A stretch of DNA of 64,000 bases from Peptococcaceae bacterium UBA5752 (GTDB lineage Bacteria; Bacillota; Dehalobacteriia; UBA4068), in the NCBI GenBank assembly GCA_002419055.1, contig DIFI01000020.1, forward strand, positions 135-64,134, read 5' to 3'. Position numbers and translations under genes: made by a program. The notes under the pieces are model-generated. The model saw only the letters and a list, made by a program, of their open reading frames with translations, made no database searches and was not told the DNA's origin. This document shows, piece after piece, positions 23,524 to 31,662 of this stretch (its first letter is position 1; every line of letters starts with the position of its first letter).

Positions 23524-25386
23524 ATGGGTAAAGTTATCGGTATTGACTTAGGAACAACTAATTCCTGTGTAGCCGTTATGGAAGGTGGAGAAGCAATCGT
23601 AATACCAAATCCGGAAGGCGCACGGACAACACCTTCGGTTGTAGCTTTTGCTAACGGCGAAAGGATGGTCGGTCAAGTGGCCAAAAGACAGTCGGTGACC
23701 AATCCGGATAATACTGTTTCGTCAATTAAACGTTCAATGGGACAAAAAAAGATAGTCAAGCTGGCCGGCAAGGAATATCAGCCGCCGGAGATTTCAGCTT
23801 TTATTTTACAAAAGCTCAAAGCTGATGCAGAAGCATATCTCGGTGAGACAGTAACTCAGGCGGTAATTACCGTTCCCGCTTATTTTTCGGATGCCCAACG
23901 TCAAGCAACTAAGGATGCCGGTAAAATTGCCGGTCTGGAAGTATTAAGAATTATCAATGAGCCTACTGCGGCTGCCTTAGCTTACGGACTCGACAAATCC
24001 GAGGCGCAAACAGTATTGGTTTTCGATTTGGGCGGCGGTACTTTCGATGTCTCTATTCTTGAGCTCGATGACGGTGTTTTCGAGGTAAAGGCAACTTCCG
24101 GTAATAACTTCCTCGGTGGTGATGACTTTGACAAACGTGTTGTTGATTATTTGGTCAAAGAGTTTCGTCAGAAAGAAGGCATCGACCTGGCAGCTGACAA
24201 AATGTCCATGCAACGTTTGATTGAAGCCTCCGAAAAGGCCAAAATCGAGTTATCGGGTATGATGACTTCTAATATCAATCTACCTTTTATTACAGCTACA
24301 GCCAATGGTCCTAAACACTTGGATGTAACGCTGACACGAGCTAAATTTGATGAATTAACTGCTGATTTGGTGGAAAAGACTATGGTGCCTACTCGTCAGG
24401 CATTGAAGGATTCCGGCCTTTCGGTTGCTCAAATTGATAAGGTGTTATTGGTTGGCGGCTCAACCCGTATCCCTGCAGTACAAGATGCGATTAAAAATAT
24501 TCTGGGCAAAGAACCGCATAAAGGTATCAACCCGGATGAATGTGTTGCCTTGGGTGCTGCTATTCAGGGCGGTATTCTCAATAAAGAAGTTAAGGACGTA
24601 TTGTTGCTTGATGTGACGCCGCTTTCGCTTGGCATCGAAACCATGGGCGGTATTTTTACCCGTATTATCGACCGCAACACCACGATTCCGACCGGCAAAA
24701 GCCAGATCTTCTCTACGGCTTCCGATAATCAACCTTCAGTTGAGATTCACGTTTTGCAGGGTGAACGGCAGATGGCAGGCGACAATAAAACTTTGGGACG
24801 TTTCAATCTCACTGGTATTGCTCCGGCGCCGCGTGGCGTGCCGCAAATCGAAGTCAGATTTGATATTGACGCCAATGGTATTGTTCATGTCAATGCCAAA
24901 GATTTAGGGACAGGCAAACAGCAAAGCATTACTATTACCGCGTCTTCCGGGTTGAGCGATTCGGAAATTGACCGCATGATGGCCGATGCCGATTCATATC
25001 GCGAAGAGGATGAAAAGAAGAAAAAACAAGTAGAAATCCGTAACCAAGGCGATAGTCTGCTTTATCAAGTTGAGCGTTCCCTCAAAGATCTCGAAGGCAA
25101 AGTCAAACCCGAGGAGATGACCAATATTGAAGCCGCCAAGAAGGAGCTATCTGATGCATTGGCCGGTGATGATATTGATTTGATAGAAGAAAAGACCAAA
25201 GCGTTGAGCGAGGCTCTCTATAAAGTTACCGAACGCATTTACGGTGAAGCTGCGGCAGCCCAACAGGCGGCACAGCAGCAATCAGCAGGCGATAACTTCA
25301 CCGGCGGCGCCGGTCAGCCTAATACCGGCGGCGACGACGTAGTGGATGCAGATTATGATGTAGTAGACGACGACAAAACCAAATAA
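23524..25386 (+). CDS. dnaK: Molecular chaperone DnaK (Hsp70)
   Basis: A 620-residue Hsp70. The ATPase domain starts GKVIGIDLGTTNSCVAVMEGG, with VFDLGGGTFDVSILEL and LVGGSTRIPAVQ. The substrate domain carries DVTPLSLGIETMGG, and the lid ends in an Asp/Val-rich tail (DDVVDADYDVVDDD). It lacks the insert of Gram-negative DnaK in the N-terminal lobe, as usual for Bacillota. A strong AAGGAGGA site precedes the ATG. A long hairpin separates it from dnaJ. Confidence 0.99.
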   Translation: MGKVIGIDLGTTNSCVAVMEGGEAIVIPNPEGARTTPSVVAFANGERMVGQVAKRQSVTNPDNTVSSIKRSMGQKKIVKLAGKEYQPPEISAFILQKLKADAEAYLGETVTQAVITVPAYFSDAQRQATKDAGKIAGLEVLRIINEPTAAALAYGLDKSEAQTVLVFDLGGGTFDVSILELDDGVFEVKATSGNNFLGGDDFDKRVVDYLVKEFRQKEGIDLAADKMSMQRLIEASEKAKIELSGMMTSNINLPFITATANGPKHLDVTLTRAKFDELTADLVEKTMVPTRQALKDSGLSVAQIDKVLLVGGSTRIPAVQDAIKNILGKEPHKGINPDECVALGAAIQGGILNKEVKDVLLLDVTPLSLGIETMGGIFTRIIDRNTTIPTGKSQIFSTASDNQPSVEIHVLQGERQMAGDNKTLGRFNLTGIAPAPRGVPQIEVRFDIDANGIVHVNAKDLGTGKQQSITITASSGLSDSEIDRMMADADSYREEDEKKKKQVEIRNQGDSLLYQVERSLKDLEGKVKPEEMTNIEAAKKELSDALAGDDIDLIEEKTKALSEALYKVTERIYGEAAAAQQAAQQQSAGDNFTGGAGQPNTGGDDVVDADYDVVDDDKTK

Positions 25387-25394
25387 ATTTTAGT

Positions 25395-25439
25395 ATATCA
25401 TTATAGGGCAAGAGCATAGCCCTTGCCCTATAATGATAT
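25395..25439 (+). promoter_or_regulatory. Long perfect hairpin between dnaK and dnaJ
   Basis: ATATCATTATAGGGCAAG (25395-25412) and its exact reverse complement (25422-25439) form an 18-base-pair stem with a nine-base loop. The 3' side has only TTTATG, not a strong T run, so it may act as an mRNA stabiliser or a partial terminator that lowers dnaJ relative to dnaK. Confidence 0.7.
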
Positions 25440-25479
25440 TTATGTATGGGCGATAACATAGTTTACGAAAGGCTTGGAT

Positions 25480-26622
25480 ATGGCAAACAAAAGGGATTAC
25501 TATGAGGTATTAGGCGTAAGCCGTACCGCCACTCCCGAAGAAGTAAAAAAAGCATATAAAAAATTAGCCAAACAATATCATCCCGATTTAAATCCCGACA
25601 GCAAAACCGCCGAGGAAAACTTTAAGGAAGTTAACGAAGCATATGAAGTCTTATCAGACGAAAATTCTCGGGCCCGTTATGATCAGTTTGGACATAATGA
25701 TCCCGGTGCTGCCGGCGGTGGTTTTGGCGGCGGCGGTTTCGGTGGCGGTGGCTTTAGCGGTGGCGGCGGTTTTGGTTCGGTCAACGACATATTTGAATCA
25801 TTTTTCGGCGGCGGTTTTGGAGGCGGGCAGGTTGATCCGAATGCCCCATTACGCGGTTCCGATTTACGTGCCGATGTGCTGATCAATTTTGAAGAAGCGG
25901 CCTCCGGAGTGGAAAAGGAACTCAATATCAGCCGTATGGAAAGCTGTCCCAAATGCGGCGGCAGCGGCGCAGCGCCGGGAACTAAGCGCAAAACTTGTCC
26001 GTCCTGCGGCGGCAGCGGCAAAACACGCGTTGCGCAAAATACACCGTTTGGTCAATTTCAGACAGTGCGTACTTGTGGCACTTGTAACGGTTGCGGTACG
26101 ACCGTAGAAAATCCTTGCCGTGAGTGTGGCGGTACCGGACGCAGGCGACAAGAGCGGACGATCAAGGTCAAAATTCCGCCGGGTGTTGATAATGGCTCAA
26201 GACTGCGGATGGCCGGCGAAGGAGAAGGTGGTGCCAACAATGGCCCTGCCGGTGATCTCTACATCTATATTGGGGTAAGACCGCATAAATACTTCCGCCG
26301 TGAGGAGGATAATGTATTATGCGAATTCCCCATTTCTTTCTCTCAAGCAGCTTTGGGTGCCGAGGTCGAGGTGCCGACACTTGACGGCAAAGTAAAATTA
26401 ACGATACCGGAAGGCACTCAGACCGGCACAACTTTCCGTATGCGCGGACGCGGTTTTCCCAAGCTGCGTGGTTATGGGCGTGGCGATCAGCATGTTAAAG
26501 TAAAAGTAAATACGCCAACTCATTTAAACGACGAGCAAAAAGAGTTGTTACGTCAACTGGGTGATTTGCCGTTTGGCGATGGCGACGATAAAAAGGGTTT
26601 CTTTGGTAAAATATTTAAATAA
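25480..26622 (+). CDS. dnaJ: Chaperone protein DnaJ (Hsp40)
   Basis: A 380-residue type I J-protein: J domain (about residues 1-72, RDYYEVLGV and the HPD motif in QYHPDLN), a Gly/Phe-rich linker (about 77-120), then four CxxCxGxG-type zinc repeats (CPKCGGSG, CPSCGGSG, CGTCNGCG, CRECGGTG). Next come the C-terminal peptide-binding domains. ATG 25480 has AAAGG upstream; an in-frame TTG six bases earlier is less likely. It stimulates DnaK ATPase and delivers substrates. Confidence 0.98.
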   Translation: MANKRDYYEVLGVSRTATPEEVKKAYKKLAKQYHPDLNPDSKTAEENFKEVNEAYEVLSDENSRARYDQFGHNDPGAAGGGFGGGGFGGGGFSGGGGFGSVNDIFESFFGGGFGGGQVDPNAPLRGSDLRADVLINFEEAASGVEKELNISRMESCPKCGGSGAAPGTKRKTCPSCGGSGKTRVAQNTPFGQFQTVRTCGTCNGCGTTVENPCRECGGTGRRRQERTIKVKIPPGVDNGSRLRMAGEGEGGANNGPAGDLYIYIGVRPHKYFRREEDNVLCEFPISFSQAALGAEVEVPTLDGKVKLTIPEGTQTGTTFRMRGRGFPKLRGYGRGDQHVKVKVNTPTHLNDEQKELLRQLGDLPFGDGDDKKGFFGKIFK

Positions 26623-26634
26623 AGCGGGTGTGAA

Positions 26635-27972
26635 ATGACCAAAGAAAAAACATTTGCCACTTATACTTTGGGTTGTAAAGTAAATCAAGAAGAGACCGCT
26701 AGCATCAGCGGTCTTTTTGTCGCGCATGGCTGGCAGCAACTAAAGTTTGGCGAAGCTGCAGCATTATATATCATCAATACCTGTACCGTAACGCAATTGG
26801 CCGAGCGCAAAGCGCGTTCGCTGATCAGACGAATTATCCGTGAGCAACCGCAAGCCACCGTTATTGTTTGTGGCTGTTACGCACAGACGGCAGCTGAAGA
26901 GTTAAGAAAAATTCCAGGGGTTGCGATTATCGCAGGTGTCGAGGAGCGTTCAAGACTACTGCAAATTGTCGAAGATTACTTGTACAAGCAGAGCGATAGC
27001 CCCTATGTTGCTGTTGGCGATATCAGCAAACCCAGACCTTTTGTGGCAATCAATGATCTAAGCAACCAGCGGCGAGCCCGCGCTTATCTGAAGATTGAGG
27101 ATGGCTGCAATTGTTTTTGCCATTATTGTATTGTGCCGTATGCGCGGGGACGCGTGCGCAGCCTGCCTTGGCAGCAAGCGCTGGAACAGGGGAAAAGATT
27201 GATCGCCCAAGGTCATAAGGAGATTGTCTTAACAGGGATCCATATCGGCGCTTATGGCAGTGATCTACAAGACGGCAGCAGTTTATGGCAACTAACCAAG
27301 GCTTTAACAGCAGAAGCAGGTTTAGTTCGGTTGCGTTTTGGTTCGATAGAGCCGCAGCAAGTTGATGAGCAAATTCTGAAGTTGCTGAGAGAAGAAGAAA
27401 AACTTTGCCCGCATCTGCATATCCCCTTACAAAGCGGTTGTGATAAAACGCTGTCGGCAATGGGAAGGCGTTATGATAGCCAATCTTATACCGATCTATT
27501 ACAGCGTTTACGGCAAATTAAACCTGATATTGCAATAACTACAGATATGATTGTGGGTTTCCCCGGCGAAAGCGATACGGACTTTGAGCAAAGTCTTGAT
27601 TTCGCCGCCCAAATGGGTTTTGCCAAGATACACGTATTTCCTTATTCCAAGCGCCAAGGTACAGTGGCTGCTGATATGGAAGGACAGCTTCCCAGAAAAA
27701 TCAAAGAGCAAAGAGCTGCTCAACTTGCTGCCGTCGGCGAAAAATCGGCACGGAAGTACGGAGAGCGTTTTATTGGTCGCAGATTGCAGATGCTGGTAGA
27801 ACAGCCAACTGAATATCAGGGTAAAAACTGTTATAGCGGTACTTCTGAAAACTATTTATCGCTTGTTTTGCCGGCAGTTGCCCAAAAAGGTGAGATTATC
27901 AGCGTTTTTGGTGAAAAATATTCTGCAGGAAGCCTGATTGTAGCAGGAATTGATAAAAAAGATGGTGAATGA
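26635..27972 (+). CDS. mtaB: tRNA t6A37 methylthiotransferase MtaB
   Basis: A 445-residue radical SAM methylthiotransferase that converts t6A to ms2t6A at tRNA position 37. The N-terminal UPF0004 domain has the three cluster cysteines (GCKVNQ Cys14, NTCTVT Cys50, CGCYAQ Cys81). The radical SAM motif CNCFCHYC (Cys158, Cys162, Cys165) is followed by TGIHIGAYG, PLQSGCDKTL and VGFPGESDTDF. A C-terminal TRAM domain is present. It lies 12 bases after dnaJ; the usual prmA and rsmE genes between them are missing. Confidence 0.96.
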   Translation: MTKEKTFATYTLGCKVNQEETASISGLFVAHGWQQLKFGEAAALYIINTCTVTQLAERKARSLIRRIIREQPQATVIVCGCYAQTAAEELRKIPGVAIIAGVEERSRLLQIVEDYLYKQSDSPYVAVGDISKPRPFVAINDLSNQRRARAYLKIEDGCNCFCHYCIVPYARGRVRSLPWQQALEQGKRLIAQGHKEIVLTGIHIGAYGSDLQDGSSLWQLTKALTAEAGLVRLRFGSIEPQQVDEQILKLLREEEKLCPHLHIPLQSGCDKTLSAMGRRYDSQSYTDLLQRLRQIKPDIAITTDMIVGFPGESDTDFEQSLDFAAQMGFAKIHVFPYSKRQGTVAADMEGQLPRKIKEQRAAQLAAVGEKSARKYGERFIGRRLQMLVEQPTEYQGKNCYSGTSENYLSLVLPAVAQKGEIISVFGEKYSAGSLIVAGIDKKDGE

Positions 27973-28020
27973 ATAGTATATTGTGCGAATCAGCTGATGA
28001 ATAAATAGGAGAGAAAAGTA

Positions 28021-28368
28021 ATGGAAGATTGTATTTTCTGTAAAATAGCCGGCGGCGAGATCCCTTGTGATTTTGTTTATGAAGATGAAGATATCGTTGC
28101 TTTTAAGGATATCAACCCACATGCGCCGGTTCATCTGTTGCTGCTCCCCAAAAAACACATTGCTTCGCTGGCGGAAACTACCGAGGCAGATATGGCTTTG
28201 ATTGGCAAAATCAATTACGTTGCCAAAACGTTAGCCGAGCAGTTCCAAATTGATCAAAGCGGCTACCGGTTACTGACAAATTGCCGCCAAGATAGCGGAC
28301 AAGAAGTTCCCCATTTGCATTATCATTTAATCGGCGGTCATTTTTTAGGCGCTTTTACAGAAGAATAG
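28021..28368 (+). CDS. HIT family nucleotide-binding protein (HinT-like)
   Basis: A 115-residue histidine-triad hydrolase of the HinT/PKCI branch: CIFCKIAGGEIPCDFVYEDED at the N-terminus with a CxxC pair, AFKDINPHAPVHLLLLPKKHI, and the triad VPHLHYHLIGG (H-x-H-x-H). Such enzymes hydrolyse purine nucleoside phosphoramidates. AGGAGA precedes the ATG. Position between mtaB and rpsU matches many Clostridia. Confidence 0.95.
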   Translation: MEDCIFCKIAGGEIPCDFVYEDEDIVAFKDINPHAPVHLLLLPKKHIASLAETTEADMALIGKINYVAKTLAEQFQIDQSGYRLLTNCRQDSGQEVPHLHYHLIGGHFLGAFTEE

Positions 28369-28397
28369 TTGACTGTGCAAATATTATGTTATATAAT
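28369..28397 (+). promoter_or_regulatory. rpsU promoter
   Basis: TTGACT (28369-28374), a 17-base spacer and TATAAT (28392-28397). The -35 box begins directly after the stop codon of the HIT gene. The leader to the rpsU start is about 100 bases. Confidence 0.8.
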
Positions 28398-28505
28398 ATT
28401 CGCATATTCGCATTTTTGCGGGTGATATTGCTTAATATACAAGCTTTATCGCATACGGTAATCACTCCATTAACAGAAACAGGCCATATGGAGGGAGGGA
28501 TGGTA

Positions 28506-28682
28506 GTGAGTGAAGTAAAAGTTGGTAAGAATGAATCATTAGACAGCGCTTTAAGGCGCTTTAAACGGACATGCCAAAAATCAGGTGTTATGGCTGAGAT
28601 TCGTAAACATGAACATTATGAAAAGCCCAGCGTAAAGAGAAAAAAGAAAGCTGAAGCAGCAAGAAAGCGTAAGTGGAACTAA
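28506..28682 (+). CDS. rpsU: Small ribosomal subunit protein bS21
   Basis: A 58-residue basic ribosomal protein: MSEVKVGKNESLDSALRRFKR, then the HEHYEKPSVKRKKK core and a Lys/Arg-rich tail, the standard bS21 length and sequence. The GTG at 28506 is chosen because GGAGGGAGG (28490-28498) lies seven bases upstream and the protein then starts exactly like its homologues. Longer in-frame starts are rejected. It is translated from its own promoter and followed by a terminator. Confidence 0.96.
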   Translation: MSEVKVGKNESLDSALRRFKRTCQKSGVMAEIRKHEHYEKPSVKRKKKAEAARKRKWN

Positions 28683-28700
28683 TATAAATTTTTATAATTT

Positions 28701-28735
28701 AAAGAGTCGGCATAAAATGTCGACTCTTTTGTTTT
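28701..28735 (+). terminator. rpsU terminator
   Basis: AAAGAGTCG (28701-28709) pairs with CGACTCTTT (28721-28729), with an inner CAT/ATG extension and a following TTTTGTTTT run. Confidence 0.85.
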
Positions 28736-28782
28736 GGAGTAAATATAAACATTTAAAACAATGTTTAGTATTTACTCCAAAA
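28732..28782. repeat. 51-base imperfect inverted repeat overlapping the nfeD promoter
   Basis: TTTTGGAGTAAATA plus TAAACATT (28732-28753) is the reverse complement of AATGTTTA and TATTTACTCCAAAA (28760-28782), with a single bulged G at 28768 and a six-base loop. A TATAAT box (28788-28793) follows six bases later, so the repeat covers the expected -35 region. It could be an operator or a second transcription terminator. Confidence 0.7.
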
Positions 28783-28812
28783 AATGGTATAATAAAGTTA
28801 AGGAGGTGCTAT

Positions 28813-30120
28813 ATGAATAAAAAAACTTCGTTTATAGTCCTGCCAATAATAATTTTTTTAATTTTATTATTTACAACTTCGGCGCTGGCTACAGGCGGTG
28901 GCACCTATGTAATACCCATAAAGGGCGATATCAATGAAGGTAATTTGCACTTTATTGAAAGATCATATGTTGAAGCGGTGACAGCCGGAGCAGACGCGAT
29001 AATTTTTGAAGTCGATACCTATGGCGGTTATGTTGATGCGGCTATCTATATAAAAGATATCATTTTTAACTCTGATATTCCCACATATTGTTTTGTTACC
29101 AGCAAGGCAATATCGGCAGGGTCATTGATTGCTTTAGCCGGAGAACAATTGGTTATGCAACCGTCATCAACGATAGGCGCCGCCGAACCGCAGGTAAACG
29201 GCGAAACTGCTGATGAAAAAACTGTATCAATGTGGGCGGCGCAGTTAACATCAGTAGCGGAAGCGCGCGGTAAAGATGGCCAGATTGCAGCAGCCTTTGC
29301 CGACAGCGATATAGAAATTAAAGGTATTGTTGATAAAGGTAAGCTGCTGACACTTTCCGCAGACCAGGCTTTAGAATATGGTATTGCCGATAAAATAGTA
29401 GATAGCCGCAGCGAATTAATTTCAGCCTACAGATTAAATAGTAATGTTGTTGAAGTAAATAAAACTTTTAAAGATAATTTGATATCCTGGTTATCCAGTC
29501 CTTTTATTGCTGCTATTTTGTTAACTATTGGCATCGCCGGTATAGTAATAGAAATACTGACTGTCGGCAGCTTTGGCATATTTGGCGGCGTTGGTGTAGC
29601 TGCTTTTGTACTTTACTTTATCGGTCATTTTTGGGCAGGCAATCTTGGAGCAGGTACGGTCATTCTTTTTGTAGTCGGTCTGATATTGTTGGCAGCAGAA
29701 ATATTTGTAATCCCAGGGTTTGGTGTTGCAGGTATTTTGGGAATACTATCATTGTTTACCAGTATAGTTTTAGCCTCGCCAAGTATTGAGTATGCGATAA
29801 CCTCAATATTAATTGCCTTGGCTGCCTCAACTGCAATAATAATTTTTACCCTTAAAAATAAACAGACGCGAAAAATTTGGGGTCGGCTGGTTCTTTCTCA
29901 AAAACAGGAAAATAAAGACGGCTTTGTTGCTCCTGATGTATCATTGACTGGGTATCTAGGCGTGCGCGGCAGGGCAATCTCGTTGTTACGCCCGGCCGGC
30001 GTGGTAGAAATAAACGGCAAACGTATTGATGTGGTGACCTCCGGCGAATTTATTGAGGCCGGTTCAATAGTTGAAGTTGTATTGATCGAGGGCTTACGGG
30101 TAGTTGTGAAAAAAGTATAA
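28813..30120 (+). CDS. NfeD family protein (ClpP-class serine protease, membrane-bound, long form)
   Basis: A 435-residue NfeD1b-type protein. After a signal peptide (about residues 1-28) comes a ClpP-like domain (KGDINEGNLHFIERSYVEA, AGADAIIFEVDTYGG) with catalytic serine in KAISAGSLIALAG and a lysine further on. Four or five membrane spans (about 220-340) and a C-terminal OB-fold domain (GYLGVRGRAISLLRPAGVVEINGKR-like) follow. Partners of the flotillin-like FloA, encoded 27 bases downstream. AGGAGGTG at 28801-28808 fixes the start at 28813. Confidence 0.94.
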   Translation: MNKKTSFIVLPIIIFLILLFTTSALATGGGTYVIPIKGDINEGNLHFIERSYVEAVTAGADAIIFEVDTYGGYVDAAIYIKDIIFNSDIPTYCFVTSKAISAGSLIALAGEQLVMQPSSTIGAAEPQVNGETADEKTVSMWAAQLTSVAEARGKDGQIAAAFADSDIEIKGIVDKGKLLTLSADQALEYGIADKIVDSRSELISAYRLNSNVVEVNKTFKDNLISWLSSPFIAAILLTIGIAGIVIEILTVGSFGIFGGVGVAAFVLYFIGHFWAGNLGAGTVILFVVGLILLAAEIFVIPGFGVAGILGILSLFTSIVLASPSIEYAITSILIALAASTAIIIFTLKNKQTRKIWGRLVLSQKQENKDGFVAPDVSLTGYLGVRGRAISLLRPAGVVEINGKRIDVVTSGEFIEAGSIVEVVLIEGLRVVVKKV

Positions 30121-30147
30121 CCAATATAAACTTGAGGAGGAATAAAA

Positions 30148-31131
30148 ATGTTAATTCCCGGATTCGTCTTGCTTATTATCATAGTCGTTGTAGTATTAAT
30201 CATCCTTAGTTTTATTCCGGTTGGACTATGGATTTCAGCGTTATCGGCCGGAGCTAAAGTTGGCATTATGGATCTGATCGGCATGCGCTTGCGCCGGGTA
30301 TCACCAGCAAAAATTGTTAACCCGTTAATTAAATCGGAAAAGGCCGGATTGGCAGTGCCCGTCGGACAGTTAGAGGCACATTACCTTGCCGGAGGCAATG
30401 TGGATAGGGTTGTAAATGCGTTAATTGCGGCCGAGAGGGCCAATATTCCTCTGTCGTTTGAACGTGCAGCCGCTATTGATTTGGCCGGACGTAATGTATT
30501 GGAAGCCGTACAGATGAGCGTTAACCCTAAGGTAATCGAAACGCCGGTTATCTCTGCGATGGCGATCAACGGTATCGAATTGAAAGCTAAGGCAAAGGTT
30601 ACGGTACGTGCCAATATTGACCGTCTTGTCGGCGGTGCAGGAGAAGCAACGATCATTGCCCGTGTCGGCGAAGGTATAGTTACTACCGTAGGTTCAAGTG
30701 CAACCCATAAAGAAGTATTGGAAAATCCCGATAGAATATCTAAAACTGTTTTAGGCAAAGGACTAGACTCCGGTACAGCCTTTGAGATTCTTTCAATCGA
30801 TATTGCCGATGTTGATGTCGGACGTAATATCGGTGCAGCCCTGCAGACAGATCAGGCCGAGGCCGATAAAAGAATCGCGCAGGCTAAAGCAGAAGAAAGA
30901 CGGGCCATGGCCGTTGCGCGTGAGCAGGAAATGGTTGCCGCCGTGCAAGAGATGCGCGCCAAGGTAGTTGAGGCGGAAGCCGAAGTGCCACGGGCAATGG
31001 CAGAGGCGTTTCGCAACGGTAATCTCGGTGTGATGGATTATTACAACATGATGAATGTTGTATCCGATACCAAAATGAGGGAAAACATTGCCGGAATCAA
31101 TAATCAAGCTGATAGCAAAAAAGATAAGTAA
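30148..31131 (+). CDS. floA: Flotillin-like protein FloA (YqfA)
   Basis: A 327-residue membrane-microdomain scaffold. An N-terminal hydrophobic hairpin (about residues 1-27) anchors it. The SPFH-like core includes MDLIGMRLRRV, VNPLIKSEKAGL, GGNVDRVVNALIAAERANIPLSFERAAAIDLAGRNVLEAV and IDIADVDVGRNIGA. The C-terminal helix is rich in A, E and R (AQAKAEERRAMAVAREQEM). Length and sequence match B. subtilis FloA. It follows nfeD, the typical pairing. AGGAGGA precedes the ATG. Confidence 0.97.
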   Translation: MLIPGFVLLIIIVVVVLIILSFIPVGLWISALSAGAKVGIMDLIGMRLRRVSPAKIVNPLIKSEKAGLAVPVGQLEAHYLAGGNVDRVVNALIAAERANIPLSFERAAAIDLAGRNVLEAVQMSVNPKVIETPVISAMAINGIELKAKAKVTVRANIDRLVGGAGEATIIARVGEGIVTTVGSSATHKEVLENPDRISKTVLGKGLDSGTAFEILSIDIADVDVGRNIGAALQTDQAEADKRIAQAKAEERRAMAVAREQEMVAAVQEMRAKVVEAEAEVPRAMAEAFRNGNLGVMDYYNMMNVVSDTKMRENIAGINNQADSKKDK

Positions 31132-31154
31132 TACAGCGATAAGAGGGTGATGCT

Positions 31155-31661
31155 ATGGACAGCTTTTTTATATTTATTGTGTTCATGATTATCAGCGCAG
31201 TATTAGGCAGTATCTCCAAAAAGAATTCTCAAAAGCAAAAAGAAGCCATTGAAGAGCAACGTCGGCGGCGGCAAGTATACGAATCAACGCAACAACAGCA
31301 AGAAGGACCTTCGCCTAACCAGCCGTCGCGTCAACCGGCCAGAGAGGTGACAATTCCCGATCTTGGGGAATTGTTCGGAGAGGTTTTAGTACTGCCGGTT
31401 CCCCAACAGCCGCTCAATCGGCGGATGCAGCCGCAAGAAGTCAAAACACCGGCGTACTCAGTGATGCCGGAGGCAATTGCCGAGGAGCAGTCGGCGGCCA
31501 AGCCGATTATTGAGCAAACAAAACCGCAGACTGTTGAACGCATACAACAAAAAGCCGCTGTACCGTTATTTGCCGACAGCAATGCTTTGGTGCAGGGTAT
31601 TATTATGGCCGAGGTTTTGGGCGAGCCGCGTTGTCGCCGCAATGGCCGGACACGGATATAA
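31155..31661 (+). CDS. Hypothetical membrane-anchored protein with disordered linker
   Basis: A 168-residue protein: one N-terminal span (about residues 2-20), a basic Gln/Arg-rich stretch, a Pro/Gln/Ala-rich disordered linker, and a short C-terminal motif ALVQGIIMAEVLGEPRCRR. A similar hydrophobic 'GIIMAEVLGxPR' ending occurs in uncharacterised Bacillota proteins encoded near nfeD or floA, which is recalled rather than checked. The function is unknown. It starts 23 bases after floA and its stop is one base before the peptidase gene, so it is co-transcribed. Confidence 0.75.
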   Translation: MDSFFIFIVFMIISAVLGSISKKNSQKQKEAIEEQRRRRQVYESTQQQQEGPSPNQPSRQPAREVTIPDLGELFGEVLVLPVPQQPLNRRMQPQEVKTPAYSVMPEAIAEEQSAAKPIIEQTKPQTVERIQQKAAVPLFADSNALVQGIIMAEVLGEPRCRRNGRTRI

Positions 31662-31662
31662 T

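Noticed and set aside
25683..26021. A Pro-rich minus-strand frame of 112 codons
   Set aside because: It mirrors the Gly-rich and zinc-repeat region of dnaJ; composition artefact.
28386..28505. A 40-residue N-terminal extension of bS21
   Set aside because: It translates the untranslated leader; the family N-terminus begins at the GTG 28506 after a strong binding site.
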